The notes below the pieces were generated by a model. It saw only the letters and a list, made by a program, of their open reading frames with translations. It was not told the DNA's origin and made no database searches. The position numbers were made by a program, and so were the translations under genes. From an uncultured Halomonas sp. (GTDB lineage: Bacteria > Pseudomonadota > Gammaproteobacteria > Pseudomonadales > Halomonadaceae), in assembly GCF_947501415.1 (NCBI RefSeq), contig NZ_CANMVL010000002.1, positions 1-64,000 of the forward strand: DNA of 64,000 nucleotides. Direction: 5' to 3'. This document shows, piece after piece, positions 34,927-44,088 of this stretch. The stretch's first letter is position 1, and each line of letters starts with the position of its first letter.

Positions 34927-37152
34927 TTACTTGTACGAGTACTGGTAGTACCCATAGCCATAGCTGGCGGCGGCCTTGCGCTCCATGGCGTTGAGGATGG
35001 CACCCTTGACGGTGACCCCGCCGGTCTCCAGCCGCTTGCGGGCGATCTGCAGCTCGCGAATGGGGTTGGCCTGGAAGCGGGCCACCATCAGCGTGGTGCC
35101 GCTCTGTGCACCGATCAGCACCGCATCGGTCACCGCCAGCACCGGCGGCGTATCGAGGATCACCAGGTCATAGCGACGGCTGGCCTCTTCGAGCAGGTCG
35201 GTGAAGGTGGCCGTCATCAACAATTCAGAGGGGTTGGGCGGGGACACACCGCGTGACATATAGTCCAGCCCGTCGATTTCGGTCGAGCGAATCGCTCCAT
35301 CGATAGTCAGGCGGCCACTCAGTAGCTCCGAGAGCCCGCCTTCGCTCTTTTCATTGAACGAATGATGGACATGGCCCTTGCGCATATCGGCATCGATCAC
35401 CAGCACCCGCTGACCAGCCTGGGCACAGATGGCCCCGAGGTTGATGGTGACAAAGCTCTTGCCGATGCCGGGGCTGGGCCCGGTGATCACCAGGCGGTTA
35501 TCGGTGGCCTCGAGCATGGCGAAGTGCAGGCTGGTGCGCAGGCCGCGCATCGCCTCGGTGGCGGTATCCGCCGGGGCACGCTCGGCCAGCACGCCACTGA
35601 CGATTTCGCGGGAGCCGCTCTTGCGTGAGCCCTTGATGCGGCGAACGAGCTTGCGTTGCTCATCGGAGAGCGGCACGGTGGCATAAACCGGCAGCCCGGC
35701 ATCCTCGATCTGATCGGGAGATTCCACACCACGATTGAGCAGCCCGCGCACCAGCACGATGCCCACCGCCAGCATGCCGCCGAGCAGGGTGGCCAGCACC
35801 ACGATCAGCGGGCGCTTGGGTGCGATGGGAAACTCGCCGGCCTGGGCGCTGTCGATGATGCGAACGTTGCCCACGGTACCGGCCCGGGCGATCTGCAGTT
35901 CCTGCATCTTGTTGAGCATATTGACGTAGATGGCCTGGGAGACCTCCACATCACGGGTGCGACGCACCACCTCCTGCTGGGAAGCGGGCAGACGCTCGAC
36001 CCGCTGGTTGAGCTCGGCACGACGCTCCTGAAGCTGGTTCTTTTGGCGCAGCAACGCCTGATAGTTGGGGTGGCTGGTGGTGTAGCGCTGGGCCATCTCC
36101 GCTTCCTGGAACTCCAGCTCGCTCAGTCGGCTATCGAGTTCCACGAACTGCTGGATTGCGGCCTGAGCCTCGGAGGTGAGGTCGACGCTATCCTGCTCCA
36201 CCCGGTACTGGCTAAGCCGCTTCTCGGCCGCGGCAAGATCATCGCGCACCTTGGGTGCCTGCTGCTCGAGGAAATCCAGGCTGCGCTCGGCCTCGGCCGA
36301 CTGGCGCTCGACGTTCTGGCGCAGGAAGGTCTCGGCAACACTATCGAGGCGCTTGCTGATCTCCTGGCGGTCGGTGCCGGTCAGGGTCAGGCGCAGCATG
36401 CCGGTGCTGGCGCTGCGGCCACCGCCCACTTCGCTGACACTGAGGCGCCGCCCTAGATCGCGGATGGCGGCATTGCGCGAGCGCTTGAGCACGGTGAACT
36501 CGGCCCCCGGTGCGGCCTGAAGCTCGGCGAGGCGCAGCTGAATCTGACCCTCCTCGAAGCTGGCAAGCTCACCCACGCGCGCCTCACCCAGCTCACGAGG
36601 GGCCTCCTTGTCCATCAGAGTCAGGCGATAGCGTCCCTTGTCGAGGGCGGTCACGGTCAGCGGTACGCCGAGCAGCGGGCCGGCGACCTCGAGGCGTCCC
36701 AGGGTAAGAAACTCGTTACCCCATACATAGGCGTTGCCCTTGAACAGCTCGGGTCGCTCGATTCCCTTGCGGAGGATGAAATCGCCGACCAGCGGCACGC
36801 TATTGGGCCTCACCACGTTATCCAGATCGGTGCGCTCCACTACCTGCCCGAGCACCATGCGCGACTGCAGGATCTGCACCTCGGCGGCGGTGTTGCTCTC
36901 AGGTGTGGGCCCCACCGCATCGCCCATGACATTGGCGAGGTCCCCCAGCGGGCTCAGCGACGAGCGCTGCTCCACCTGAACCAGTGCATCACTCTGGTAG
37001 ACGGGGGTGGCGATCAATGCATAGACCACGCCGCCCACGGTGAACAGCAGGGTGATAAACAGGATCATCCACTTGTGATCCAGCAGCAGCCCGAAGAGCC
37101 GACCGAGGTCGATCTCGTCGCTTGGTGGGGTGTTGGGTGTGTTCTCGGTCAT
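34927..37152 (-). CDS. wzc: Wzc-type tyrosine autokinase and chain-length regulator
   Basis: About 741 residues. An N-terminal Wzz domain with TM1 near residues 28-48 (MILFITLLFTVGGVVYALIA) and a long periplasmic coiled-coil region (RQSAEAERSLDFLEQQAPKV) lead to TM2 (PLIVVLATLLGGMLAVGIVL). The BY-kinase domain has Walker A GPSPGIGKSF, Walker A' VLVIDADMRKG and Walker B LVILDTPPV. The C-terminus is a Tyr cluster YGYGYYQYSYK, the autophosphorylation site. It controls polymer length and export with Wza and Wzb directly upstream. Start chosen at 37152 (MTENTPNTPP). Confidence 0.92.
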   Translation of the reverse strand: MTENTPNTPPSDEIDLGRLFGLLLDHKWMILFITLLFTVGGVVYALIATPVYQSDALVQVEQRSSLSPLGDLANVMGDAVGPTPESNTAAEVQILQSRMVLGQVVERTDLDNVVRPNSVPLVGDFILRKGIERPELFKGNAYVWGNEFLTLGRLEVAGPLLGVPLTVTALDKGRYRLTLMDKEAPRELGEARVGELASFEEGQIQLRLAELQAAPGAEFTVLKRSRNAAIRDLGRRLSVSEVGGGRSASTGMLRLTLTGTDRQEISKRLDSVAETFLRQNVERQSAEAERSLDFLEQQAPKVRDDLAAAEKRLSQYRVEQDSVDLTSEAQAAIQQFVELDSRLSELEFQEAEMAQRYTTSHPNYQALLRQKNQLQERRAELNQRVERLPASQQEVVRRTRDVEVSQAIYVNMLNKMQELQIARAGTVGNVRIIDSAQAGEFPIAPKRPLIVVLATLLGGMLAVGIVLVRGLLNRGVESPDQIEDAGLPVYATVPLSDEQRKLVRRIKGSRKSGSREIVSGVLAERAPADTATEAMRGLRTSLHFAMLEATDNRLVITGPSPGIGKSFVTINLGAICAQAGQRVLVIDADMRKGHVHHSFNEKSEGGLSELLSGRLTIDGAIRSTEIDGLDYMSRGVSPPNPSELLMTATFTDLLEEASRRYDLVILDTPPVLAVTDAVLIGAQSGTTLMVARFQANPIRELQIARKRLETGGVTVKGAILNAMERKAAASYGYGYYQYSYK

Positions 37153-37220
37153 GGGAGCCTTGATGAATATACGAGTGAACGGGGAATGCAAGGCGCGGCG
37201 CACCGCTGCCCGGGCTGCGG

Positions 37221-37658
37221 TCAGATTCGCTGGGCCCAGGCGGCGGTGGCGTCGGTAAGCAAACGGTGCACGTGGGCGAAGGCCTCATCACTCTTGCGGT
37301 AGGGATCGGGGATATCGCGACCCTTGCCCTGGTCGAGCCAGCGCCCCAGTAGCAGGGTCTTGCCCAACGCCTCCGGCGCCAGCTCGCCCACCGCACGACG
37401 CTGGCCTTCGCTCATGACCAGTATCAGATCATGGGCGCTGAGCATCTCGCGCGTGAGCTGGCGGGCACTATGGGCGTTGACATCAAGCCCGTCGGCTTCG
37501 GCCAGGCATTGTGCCTGAGACGCCACGCCATGCCCTTCCAGGGCACCCAGCCCGGCAGAGGCGATTTCGCGCTGCGGCAGGTGCCGCGCCAGCATGGCGG
37601 CGGCGACCGGGCTGCGGCAGATGTTGCCGGTACATACCACCAGGATGCGCTGAAACAT
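37221..37658 (-). CDS. wzb: Low-molecular-weight protein tyrosine phosphatase Wzb
   Basis: 145 residues. The P-loop VVCTGNICRSPVAAAML (C-x5-R-S) is at residues 8-24, and the general-acid Asp lies in IPDPYRKSDEAF. It dephosphorylates the Tyr cluster of Wzc, the cycle that drives capsule/EPS polymerisation. It lies between wza and wzc, the canonical position. Confidence 0.93.
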   Translation of the reverse strand: MFQRILVVCTGNICRSPVAAAMLARHLPQREIASAGLGALEGHGVASQAQCLAEADGLDVNAHSARQLTREMLSAHDLILVMSEGQRRAVGELAPEALGKTLLLGRWLDQGKGRDIPDPYRKSDEAFAHVHRLLTDATAAWAQRI

Positions 37659-37725
37659 GGTAGCGGCGATATCCTCGTTTGACTTACACCTTGAGTTTAA
37701 CAGTCACCAATATTCGCTATCCGAT

Positions 37726-38841
37726 TTACAGATCGCGAACATCGCTAGCACTGGAGGCCACATTACCCGGCAACACCAGTGAAGGCAGCAACAGGCTGAT
37801 CACGCGGTTCCAGCGGGCTACCGGCGCGGTGGTCACGTAGACCACATCCTGGGGCTGCAGCTCGAAGTGGTTGCCCATGCTGAAGGAGACGGCGTTGCTG
37901 ATATCGAGCTGGAAGACGGTGGCCAACTTGTCTGCCTGCTGCACATCATTGGTGCGGATAACGAAGATGCCGGTCGGCTCGGCGCTCTCCTCATTGACGC
38001 CACCGCTTCGCGAGATGGCATCGGTGAGTGACAGCCGCTCGTTGCCGAGTTCAAGGTTACCGGGCCTGCGCACCTGCCCCATCACCGCCACGCCCTGGTT
38101 GGCAGCGCTGGGCACATGGAGCACGTCGCCGTCGCGCAGCAGACGGTTCTGGCTGTGGTCACCCTGGCGCGTCAGCGCATACAGCGAGATACGCTCTTCC
38201 ACCCCATCACGGGTCAGGATCACCTCATGCCAGTTGGCATCGGGCTGGGCGCCGCCGGCCTGGCTTATGGCATCCAGCAGGGTCATGGGCATATTAGTGA
38301 TCGGCAAGGCACCGGGCTCCTGCACCGACCCGCTGACGTAGACCTTCTTGGCGTTGTAGGAGGCGATACGCACATCGACCTGAGGCTCGGCGAGGTAGCC
38401 GGCCAGGCGCCGCGCGAGCTCGTTGCGGATCTCATCCAGGGTACGCCCCGCCACCTTAACTCGACCGATGTAGGGGTAGAAGATGGTGCCATCACGGCGC
38501 ACCTTGTTACCGGCCTGCTCGGGGCTACGCTCGCTACCGGCGGGAATGGTCAGCTCGGGGTGATCGTAGACGATGATGGTGAGCACATCGCCGGGGCCGA
38601 CATGATACTGGTAGTTGTCGATCGCCTGACGCAGATCATTCGGCATCGGCGTTACACGACTGACCGTTTGACGATAATTGGCGACCAGCGCCGGGGTAAT
38701 CGGCTGGATCTCGACCAGGTCATCGATCGGTGCGATTTCGGCGTCGTAATCGATATGCCCACCCGGCGCCAGGGAGCAGCCGGTAAGCAGAACGGTGCCC
38801 GACAGGGCCAGGGACTGGGTGAATCGGCGAATTCGGCGCAT
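37726..38841 (-). CDS. wza: Outer-membrane polysaccharide export lipoprotein Wza
   Basis: About 371 residues. The signal peptide ends in the lipobox LLTGC (Cys about 22). The Poly_export domain NYQYHVGPGDVLTIIVYDHP, then GTIFYPYIGRVKVAGRTLDEI, is followed by SLBB repeats (KKVYVSGSVQEPGALPITNM, GVAVMGQVRRPGNLELGNER) and a C-terminal amphipathic segment that forms the outer-membrane helix barrel. Start at 38841 with AGAGG upstream. First gene of the export operon; two ops elements lie 300 and 610 bp upstream. Confidence 0.92.
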   Translation of the reverse strand: MRRIRRFTQSLALSGTVLLTGCSLAPGGHIDYDAEIAPIDDLVEIQPITPALVANYRQTVSRVTPMPNDLRQAIDNYQYHVGPGDVLTIIVYDHPELTIPAGSERSPEQAGNKVRRDGTIFYPYIGRVKVAGRTLDEIRNELARRLAGYLAEPQVDVRIASYNAKKVYVSGSVQEPGALPITNMPMTLLDAISQAGGAQPDANWHEVILTRDGVEERISLYALTRQGDHSQNRLLRDGDVLHVPSAANQGVAVMGQVRRPGNLELGNERLSLTDAISRSGGVNEESAEPTGIFVIRTNDVQQADKLATVFQLDISNAVSFSMGNHFELQPQDVVYVTTAPVARWNRVISLLLPSLVLPGNVASSASDVRDL

Positions 38842-38956
38842 GCGTAACGACCTCTGCTGTTCGACTGTTGTTCGTCCGTTGCTTGACTGATGGTTCGGTA
38901 AATCGTGGTGATGCTGCCACAAGGTTACACCATGTAACCAAATGTGAACAGAAGAT

Positions 38957-39025
38957 GTGGGCTGAGGTTGTGGGCTGAGGTTGTAGGCTTAGCTCGTAGG
39001 ATGAGCTTGCAGACTGAGTTTGTGA
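38957..39025. repeat. Degenerate tandem units before wza
   Basis: Imperfect units around GGCTGAGGTTGT and GGATGAGCTTGC repeat about five times. No coding potential. Located about 120 bp upstream of the wza start, in its probable 5' leader. Confidence 0.5.
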
Positions 39026-39139
39026 TCAGAGGGCATGCGTGACCAGGAACTGCGCCTGAACCCAAGCCACGCTTTAACAAATCCAAACCTAAGGCGGCAC
39101 GCTGGCCATTGGCCTCACCACCCGCCCTGCCCTTCCGGG

Positions 39140-39151
39140 CACGCTACCGCC
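39140..39151 (-). promoter_or_regulatory. ops element (RfaH recruitment), proximal
   Basis: GGCGGTAGCGTG on the minus strand is an exact match to the ops core of JUMPstart sequences. It lies in the wza leader. In enterobacteria RNA polymerase pauses here and recruits RfaH to read through long polysaccharide operons. Confidence 0.8.
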
Positions 39152-39204
39152 CCGGGGTGACTGGCGCATCCCCGAGGCCGGCATAACATCTCTCAGCAAT
39201 TTTT

Positions 39205-39278
39205 AGATTCATCGCAGACTGGCGTGAAACCTGTGGGGAGGAGGGATGCTCCTCTACCCACTGGGGTTTCGCTACCTA
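39205..39278. repeat. Dispersed intergenic repeat, copy 2
   Basis: Second copy of the 74-bp element at 5714-5787 (AGATTCATCGCAGACTGGCG, CTCCTCTACCCACTGGGG). Lies between the two ops elements. Confidence 0.6.
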
Positions 39279-39449
39279 ATCGCTCACTGCCGATCACTCA
39301 CTGCCGAACAGCTTCACGCCAGTTCGTGTTGAGCCAATTTTTTGCGCCTGGACAGGTCGCCTAGATCGGCCATGTAATCAAGTGTAACCAAAAAAACACA
39401 CCATAGACTAGGTCAAGCTATCTGGCTACAAGAAACACTCCCCTCGGGG

Positions 39450-39461
39450 CACGCTACCGCC
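39450..39461 (-). promoter_or_regulatory. ops element (RfaH recruitment), distal
   Basis: A second exact GGCGGTAGCGTG on the minus strand, inside a block (about 39440-39503) that repeats the block at 39130-39193, including CATCCCCGAGGCCGGCA. Confidence 0.78.
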
Positions 39462-39550
39462 TCAGGGTGACATGGCACATCCCCGAGGCCGGCACGATGT
39501 CTCGCTGGGTGGCTACACTTCAGGCGTCGACTCGTCACACAGACGAGATC

Positions 39551-39610
39551 GAGACGAGGCTCCAGCACACCGGAACCGTTGGACGAGGCTCCAAAACACC
39601 GGAACCGCTG
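39551..39610. repeat. 30-bp tandem duplication
   Basis: GACGAGGCTCCAGCACACCG and the following copy GACGAGGCTCCAAAACACCG, each continuing GAACCG(T/C)TG. Two units, differing at three positions. Confidence 0.6.
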
Positions 39611-39804
39611 ATAGTTGAACTGCGGCTTTATTCTTGGGAAGGCAGTGCCGTGAAAATCGTCGGGTATGCTACACAAACCTGGCTTGGCGAACCAGCACAC
39701 CAGCCCAGATGCGACTATTGTCGGCAATCTCTTACATGCATGGGGCGAAGAACGGGGTACGAAGAGCGAGGAGCGAGGGGGCTAGGGGCGGGGAACGGGA
39801 GGCA

Positions 39805-39829
39805 CAAGACAAGTCTTGCGGGCTATACT
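39805..39829 (+). promoter_or_regulatory. Candidate yjbE operator and -10
   Basis: A perfect palindrome CAAGAC-AA-GTCTTG (39805-39818) lies just before a -10-like TATACT (39824-39829), about 54 bp upstream of the yjbE start. A good -35 is not obvious, so a regulator could bind the palindrome. Tentative. Confidence 0.35.
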
Positions 39830-39882
39830 CTAGTGACGCATAACGTTACGATTCGTATCCAAGTTGACCATTGGAGCTCACC

Positions 39883-40206
39883 ATGAAGAAGCAGATTGCA
39901 TTGATAGCCATCGCCGGCATGCTGACTGCCCCACTTTCTCTGGCTCAGGGGACCGAGTCGGCGGGTGGCAGCGGTGCCGCCTCGGGTGCCAGCGCAGGAG
40001 CTGGTGCTGGAGCTGGTGCCGGTGCCGGTGGTTTTGCCGGGTTTGCCTCCGCCACCGGTCTCTCCACGGTAGCACTGACCAGCATCGGTATTGTGGCGGG
40101 GCTGGGTATTGCCGTGGCGGCGACCGCCGGTGATGATTCCGGCAGTGGCTCAGGCACGGGTACCACCGGCACCACGGGTACCACTGGCACCACCGGCACC
40201 TTCTAG
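39883..40206 (+). CDS. yjbE: YjbE-like small secreted protein
   Basis: 107 residues. Signal peptide ending SLA (about residue 21), then Gly/Ala/Ser-rich low-complexity sequence (GASAGAGAGAGAGAGGFAGF), a hydrophobic stretch (STVALTSIGIVAGLGIAVAA) and a Gly-Thr repeat tail (TGTTGTTGTTGTTGT). Composition and size match GfcA/YjbE, the first gene of the yjbEFGH exopolysaccharide operon, whose function is unknown. GGAG precedes the start at 39883. The Gly-Thr tail is encoded by repeating ACCGGCACC units that could vary in number. Confidence 0.8.
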   Translation: MKKQIALIAIAGMLTAPLSLAQGTESAGGSGAASGASAGAGAGAGAGAGGFAGFASATGLSTVALTSIGIVAGLGIAVAATAGDDSGSGSGTGTTGTTGTTGTTGTF

Positions 40207-40210
40207 GTCG

Positions 40211-40906
40211 ATGCGCATGATACCAAGCCGCCTTGTTCACTCATTCCGGCCGAGGCTGCGTCTTTTGGGCGTGGCCCTGCTTGCAGGGTTGACCGGCTGT
40301 GCCAACGGTGGAGCCTCACCGCTGGGTAGTGCCATCACTTCCTTGCTCCCTGACGAGAGCAGTGCCGCCGAGCGCGCCGAGTCGCTCGAATACGCCACCC
40401 TGGTGGTGGATACCGAGGATCGCGCCGGGATGGTGGTGCTGGCGGCCCTGGCCGGCCCGGCCAGCTACTGGCCCACCGGTCATCAGGGCATGCTGGTGCT
40501 CTACCATGAGGGTCTGCAGGCTACCGCGGGGCTCTCTCAGGACCTGCTGGATACCCGCTACCTGCCGCTGGATGGCAACTCTCCCCAGGTGGCGGACTTC
40601 GTACCCTGGCGCCAGGCATCGCCAGAACCATTCCGCATCGAGCGCCGCTGGCAAGCCGCCGACGGCCTGCCGCGCCAATTGGCCGCCCAGGGCACCCTGA
40701 GCTGTGATCAGTCATCCCCGCGTGACCTGTCACTCGGGCCACGCTCGCTGGAGCCCTGCACCATGCAGCTGGCCTGGGAGGATGGCAGCCAGACCCGCAC
40801 GCGGCTGTGGCGCGATGCCGAGACGCGACGCCTGTGGGCCGGCGACGGCGTGGCATGGCCCGATGGCCCGAGGATTCGCTGGGAGGTTGCCCGTGCCTGG
40901 TGGTAA
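40211..40906 (+). CDS. yjbF: YjbF-like lipoprotein
   Basis: 231 residues. Signal peptide with lipobox LTGC (ALLAGLTGCANGG). The mature domain reads LEYATLVVDTEDRAGMVVLA, then YHEGLQATAGLSQDLLDTRY and ends in a beta-rich half with paired Cys (LSCDQ, LEPCTMQLAW). This follows the GfcB/YjbF family. It starts 4 bp after yjbE. Acts in the periplasm or outer membrane in exopolysaccharide secretion; molecular role unknown. Confidence 0.82.
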   Translation: MRMIPSRLVHSFRPRLRLLGVALLAGLTGCANGGASPLGSAITSLLPDESSAAERAESLEYATLVVDTEDRAGMVVLAALAGPASYWPTGHQGMLVLYHEGLQATAGLSQDLLDTRYLPLDGNSPQVADFVPWRQASPEPFRIERRWQAADGLPRQLAAQGTLSCDQSSPRDLSLGPRSLEPCTMQLAWEDGSQTRTRLWRDAETRRLWAGDGVAWPDGPRIRWEVARAWW

Positions 40907-41050
40907 CGCCCCCCACACGCCACACCACTGGCTTCTCGCAAGCCCGATGTGCGACCGCGTCGCCATCCTGTTCAGGCTTCAGTGTCGCCACGCCATACAC
41001 GCTTAGAAACAGGTCACGAAGCAGGCCAACCACCGGGGATCAGGGAACCG

Positions 41051-41911
41051 ATGAAGCAATATAAGACCGGCTGCGCCACACGTCTGGCGAGCGCCCTGCT
41101 GGCTACCCTTTGGCTGGGAGCGGCGGCAACGGGCGCCATGGCGCAACCCACGGATAGCGAGACAGCTAGCAAGGCCATCGCTAGTAAAGCCGCCGATACC
41201 CAAGCCGCCGATACCGAAACACTGATCGATGCCTGGTTGTGGTGGCAGCAGGCGCACCCTGGCCCGGTGGCGTGGCAGCAGGCGTTCGCCCTGCGCCATG
41301 ATACCGCCTCCAAGCTGGGGGAGCGTCGTGAACGGATGGTTGGCGAGCTTGCCACGCTGGCGGTAAGCGCGCGGGTCGCCGGTGACACCAAGGGCGCTGC
41401 GGCCTTGATGGCCTGGCGCCGTGAGCTCGCCGAATGGCCCCTCGCGGAGGCGCGCACCCCCGGCCGCATGGATCTGCCATGGCTGGGCGCCCACCTGCGC
41501 AATAATCCGCCTCTTTCGCGTATCGCTCAGCTGGGCGTTTGCAGCCGCCCGCAGTGGGTCGAGTTGTGGAGTCGTGACGGGGTGACGCGAATCGATTGGG
41601 TGCCGGAGCTGTCTCTGTCAGCGGCCATCGAAACGCTTTCATCCGCGGCCGCCGACAACGTCGACCATGCCGCCTTGATTACCCCCATGGGGCAAATTCA
41701 TCGGCGCGGCGTGGCCGCCTGGAACCACCAGCATACGCCGCTGGTGCCGGGTTCACGCGTGGTGCTGGAGCTGCCGACTCGCCAAGGCCTGCGCGGCGCC
41801 CTGCCCTTCCCCGGCACCACCCATGAAGCCGATCTGATCAACACGCATCTGCCGGAGCTGTTGGCCTCGCGCCTGCCCGGCGACGATTGCCGCATACGGA
41901 ATGTGCCATGA
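41051..41911 (+). CDS. yjbG: YjbG/GfcC-like periplasmic protein
   Basis: 286 residues. Signal peptide ending AMA. The GfcC family contains two ubiquitin-like SLBB-type domains and a C-terminal amphipathic helix. Here the SLBB-like stretches DGVTRIDWVPELSLSAAIET and MGQIHRRGVAAWNHQHTPLV are visible, then the tail THEADLINTHLPELLASRLP. The 144-bp gap after yjbF holds nothing clear. Overlaps yjbH by ATGA. Confidence 0.82.
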   Translation: MKQYKTGCATRLASALLATLWLGAAATGAMAQPTDSETASKAIASKAADTQAADTETLIDAWLWWQQAHPGPVAWQQAFALRHDTASKLGERRERMVGELATLAVSARVAGDTKGAAALMAWRRELAEWPLAEARTPGRMDLPWLGAHLRNNPPLSRIAQLGVCSRPQWVELWSRDGVTRIDWVPELSLSAAIETLSSAAADNVDHAALITPMGQIHRRGVAAWNHQHTPLVPGSRVVLELPTRQGLRGALPFPGTTHEADLINTHLPELLASRLPGDDCRIRNVP

Positions 41912-44088
41912 GACACACGTCAACGCTGGTCACGTCACGACACGCCCCTTCACGCCACGCTCGCCTGCTGACTGTCGTGCTGCTCGGTGGAGCGGCAGTG
42001 CTGACGCAAGCAATGTCGGCCCAGGCAGATGGTCTGGCCGGCAAGCTGGGCGCCGGCCAGAGTGACTTCGGCGGCGTCGGTCTGATGCAGACTCCCACGG
42101 CGCGCATGGCGCCCGTGGGAAGCATGTCGATCGCCGCCAGCCGCACCGAGCCCTTCCGGCGCTACAGCATCTTCTTGCAACCCGCAGAGTGGCTTGAGGG
42201 CGGTTTTCGCTATGTAGAGATCGAGGACCGGCTATACGGCGAGGCGATCGCCGGGGATCGCACCTTCCTCGACAAGGGCTTCGACCTGAAGCTGCGGCTG
42301 CTGGAGGAGAACCGTTACTGGCCGGAGCTGGCGCTGGGCTTTCGCGACCTGGGCGGCACCACACTGTTTGGCGCCGAATACCTGGTGGCCAGCAAGCGCT
42401 GGTATGACCTGGATTTCAGCCTGGGCATGGGCTGGGGGTATTTGGGCAATGCTTCTGACGTCGATTCGCCCCTGGGCTGGGTCTCCGATAGCTTTGACAC
42501 TCGCCCACGACGGGCCGGCGGCGATCGCGGCGGTGAGTTCGCCGTGGATGCATTCTTCCGGGGGCCCATGGCCCTGTTCGGTGGCATCGAATACCAGACG
42601 CCCTGGCAACCCCTGGTGCTGCAACTCGAATACGAGGGCAACGACTACACCAACGAGCCCCTCGATAGCGATCAGGAGCAGGACTCTCGCTTTAATATCG
42701 GTGCGCGATTGGCACTGACCGATAATCTCGAGCTGCGCGGCGGCTGGCAGCGCGGCAATACCGCCATGGCAGGCCTCAGCTACAATATCGACCTGGCCGG
42801 GCTTAGCCAGGTCAAGCACGACCCGCCGCCGGCCAATATCGATGCCGCGCCACGCGAGAACTGGACCGAGGTGGCCCAGGAGCTCGAGGAGAATGCGGGC
42901 ATGCGAGTGGCCAGCATCTCCCAGCAGGGGAAGGCCTTGCGTGTGGTGGCTGAGCCCGAGACTTACCGCTCACTCGCAGAGAGTGAAGGGCGTGCTGGGC
43001 GTATCCTGCATGCCCAGGCGGACGAGGAGGTCGAACGCTTCCACTTTCAGTGGCAAAACCGTGGCATGGACCTGCGCGAGGACGTCCACCAGCGAGAGGC
43101 TCTGGTCGCTGCGACACGCTCCAGCGAGCACGAGGCCCAGCATCGGCACGGCATCTATGCCCATACCAACTATTCACACACCAACTATTCACACACCGAC
43201 CATGCCAATCTGGACAATGACGGCATGCCCCTCTACCGCGGTGAGCCGCGGCGCTTCGACTGGCGGCTGGGCCCACGCCTCGACCAGAACCTGGGTGGCC
43301 CGGACGGCTATCTTTACCGCCTGATGGCGGTGGCCGGCGCGGAGTACCATACCGCCCCAAATGCCTGGCTGTCGGGCACGCTGGCGTTGACCGCCGCCGA
43401 CAACCTGGATAACTACGACTATCGCGGCCAGTCGGAACTACCTCGCGTACGCACCTTCATCGGTGACTACCTCGCCGAATCGGATGTGGGCATCGAGAAC
43501 CTGCAGTACACCCATAGCGGACAGCTGGGCAAGGACTGGTACGTCATGGGCTACGGTGGGCTTCTGGAGATGATGTTCGCCGGTGTTGGAGGCGAACTGC
43601 TCTATCGCCCCTTCAACAGCCCCATCGCCGTGGGGGCCGATATGAACTGGGTGCGTCAGCGCGATTTCAGTCAGGATTTCGAGATGCGCGACTACGATAC
43701 CTGGACGGGCCATCTGAGCGCCTATATGGAAACCGGCGTGGAGGATGTTCTCGCCAAGGTCAGCGTGGGGCGCTACCTGGCCGGTGACTACGGCACTACG
43801 GTGGATCTGTCGCGGGAGTTCGACTCGGGTGTCAGGGTTGGCGGTTGGGCGACCTGGACCGATGCCGGCGACGACTTCGGTGAAGGCGACTTCGACAAGG
43901 GACTATATGTCTCGATCCCGCTGGATGCTTTCTTCACGCGCTCCAGCCGTAAATGGGCCAATCTCTCCTGGCAGCCCCTCACCCGTGACGGGGGAGCAAG
44001 GCTGAACCGGCGCTATGCGCTCTACCCCTTGACCGAGGAGCGTCAGCTCGGACGCTACTGGGAGGAGCTCGGCTCAGGCTATCCGTGA
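41908..44088 (+). CDS. yjbH: YjbH/GfcD-like outer-membrane protein
   Basis: 726 residues. Signal peptide, then FGGVGLMQTPTARMAPVGSM, the conserved N-terminus of YjbH (DUF940). Aromatic-rich beta-strand repeats run to the end, predicted as an outer-membrane beta-barrel pair. Near residues 415-430 a HTNYS unit is repeated (HTNYSHTNYSHTDHAN). Likely the export pore of the YjbEFGH exopolysaccharide pathway. Ends 15 bp inside the convergent gene at 44074. Confidence 0.85.
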   Translation: MRHTSTLVTSRHAPSRHARLLTVVLLGGAAVLTQAMSAQADGLAGKLGAGQSDFGGVGLMQTPTARMAPVGSMSIAASRTEPFRRYSIFLQPAEWLEGGFRYVEIEDRLYGEAIAGDRTFLDKGFDLKLRLLEENRYWPELALGFRDLGGTTLFGAEYLVASKRWYDLDFSLGMGWGYLGNASDVDSPLGWVSDSFDTRPRRAGGDRGGEFAVDAFFRGPMALFGGIEYQTPWQPLVLQLEYEGNDYTNEPLDSDQEQDSRFNIGARLALTDNLELRGGWQRGNTAMAGLSYNIDLAGLSQVKHDPPPANIDAAPRENWTEVAQELEENAGMRVASISQQGKALRVVAEPETYRSLAESEGRAGRILHAQADEEVERFHFQWQNRGMDLREDVHQREALVAATRSSEHEAQHRHGIYAHTNYSHTNYSHTDHANLDNDGMPLYRGEPRRFDWRLGPRLDQNLGGPDGYLYRLMAVAGAEYHTAPNAWLSGTLALTAADNLDNYDYRGQSELPRVRTFIGDYLAESDVGIENLQYTHSGQLGKDWYVMGYGGLLEMMFAGVGGELLYRPFNSPIAVGADMNWVRQRDFSQDFEMRDYDTWTGHLSAYMETGVEDVLAKVSVGRYLAGDYGTTVDLSREFDSGVRVGGWATWTDAGDDFGEGDFDKGLYVSIPLDAFFTRSSRKWANLSWQPLTRDGGARLNRRYALYPLTEERQLGRYWEELGSGYP

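Larger units (their letters stand above)
38842..39882. promoter_or_regulatory. Divergent regulatory region between wza and yjbE
   Basis: About 1 kb without a gene. It holds two ops elements (39140, 39450) inside a duplicated block of about 65 bp, the dispersed repeat (39205-39278), a run of GGCTGAGGTTGT-like units (38957-39020), and a 30-bp tandem duplication (39551-39610). Both operons start outward from it. Confidence 0.8.
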
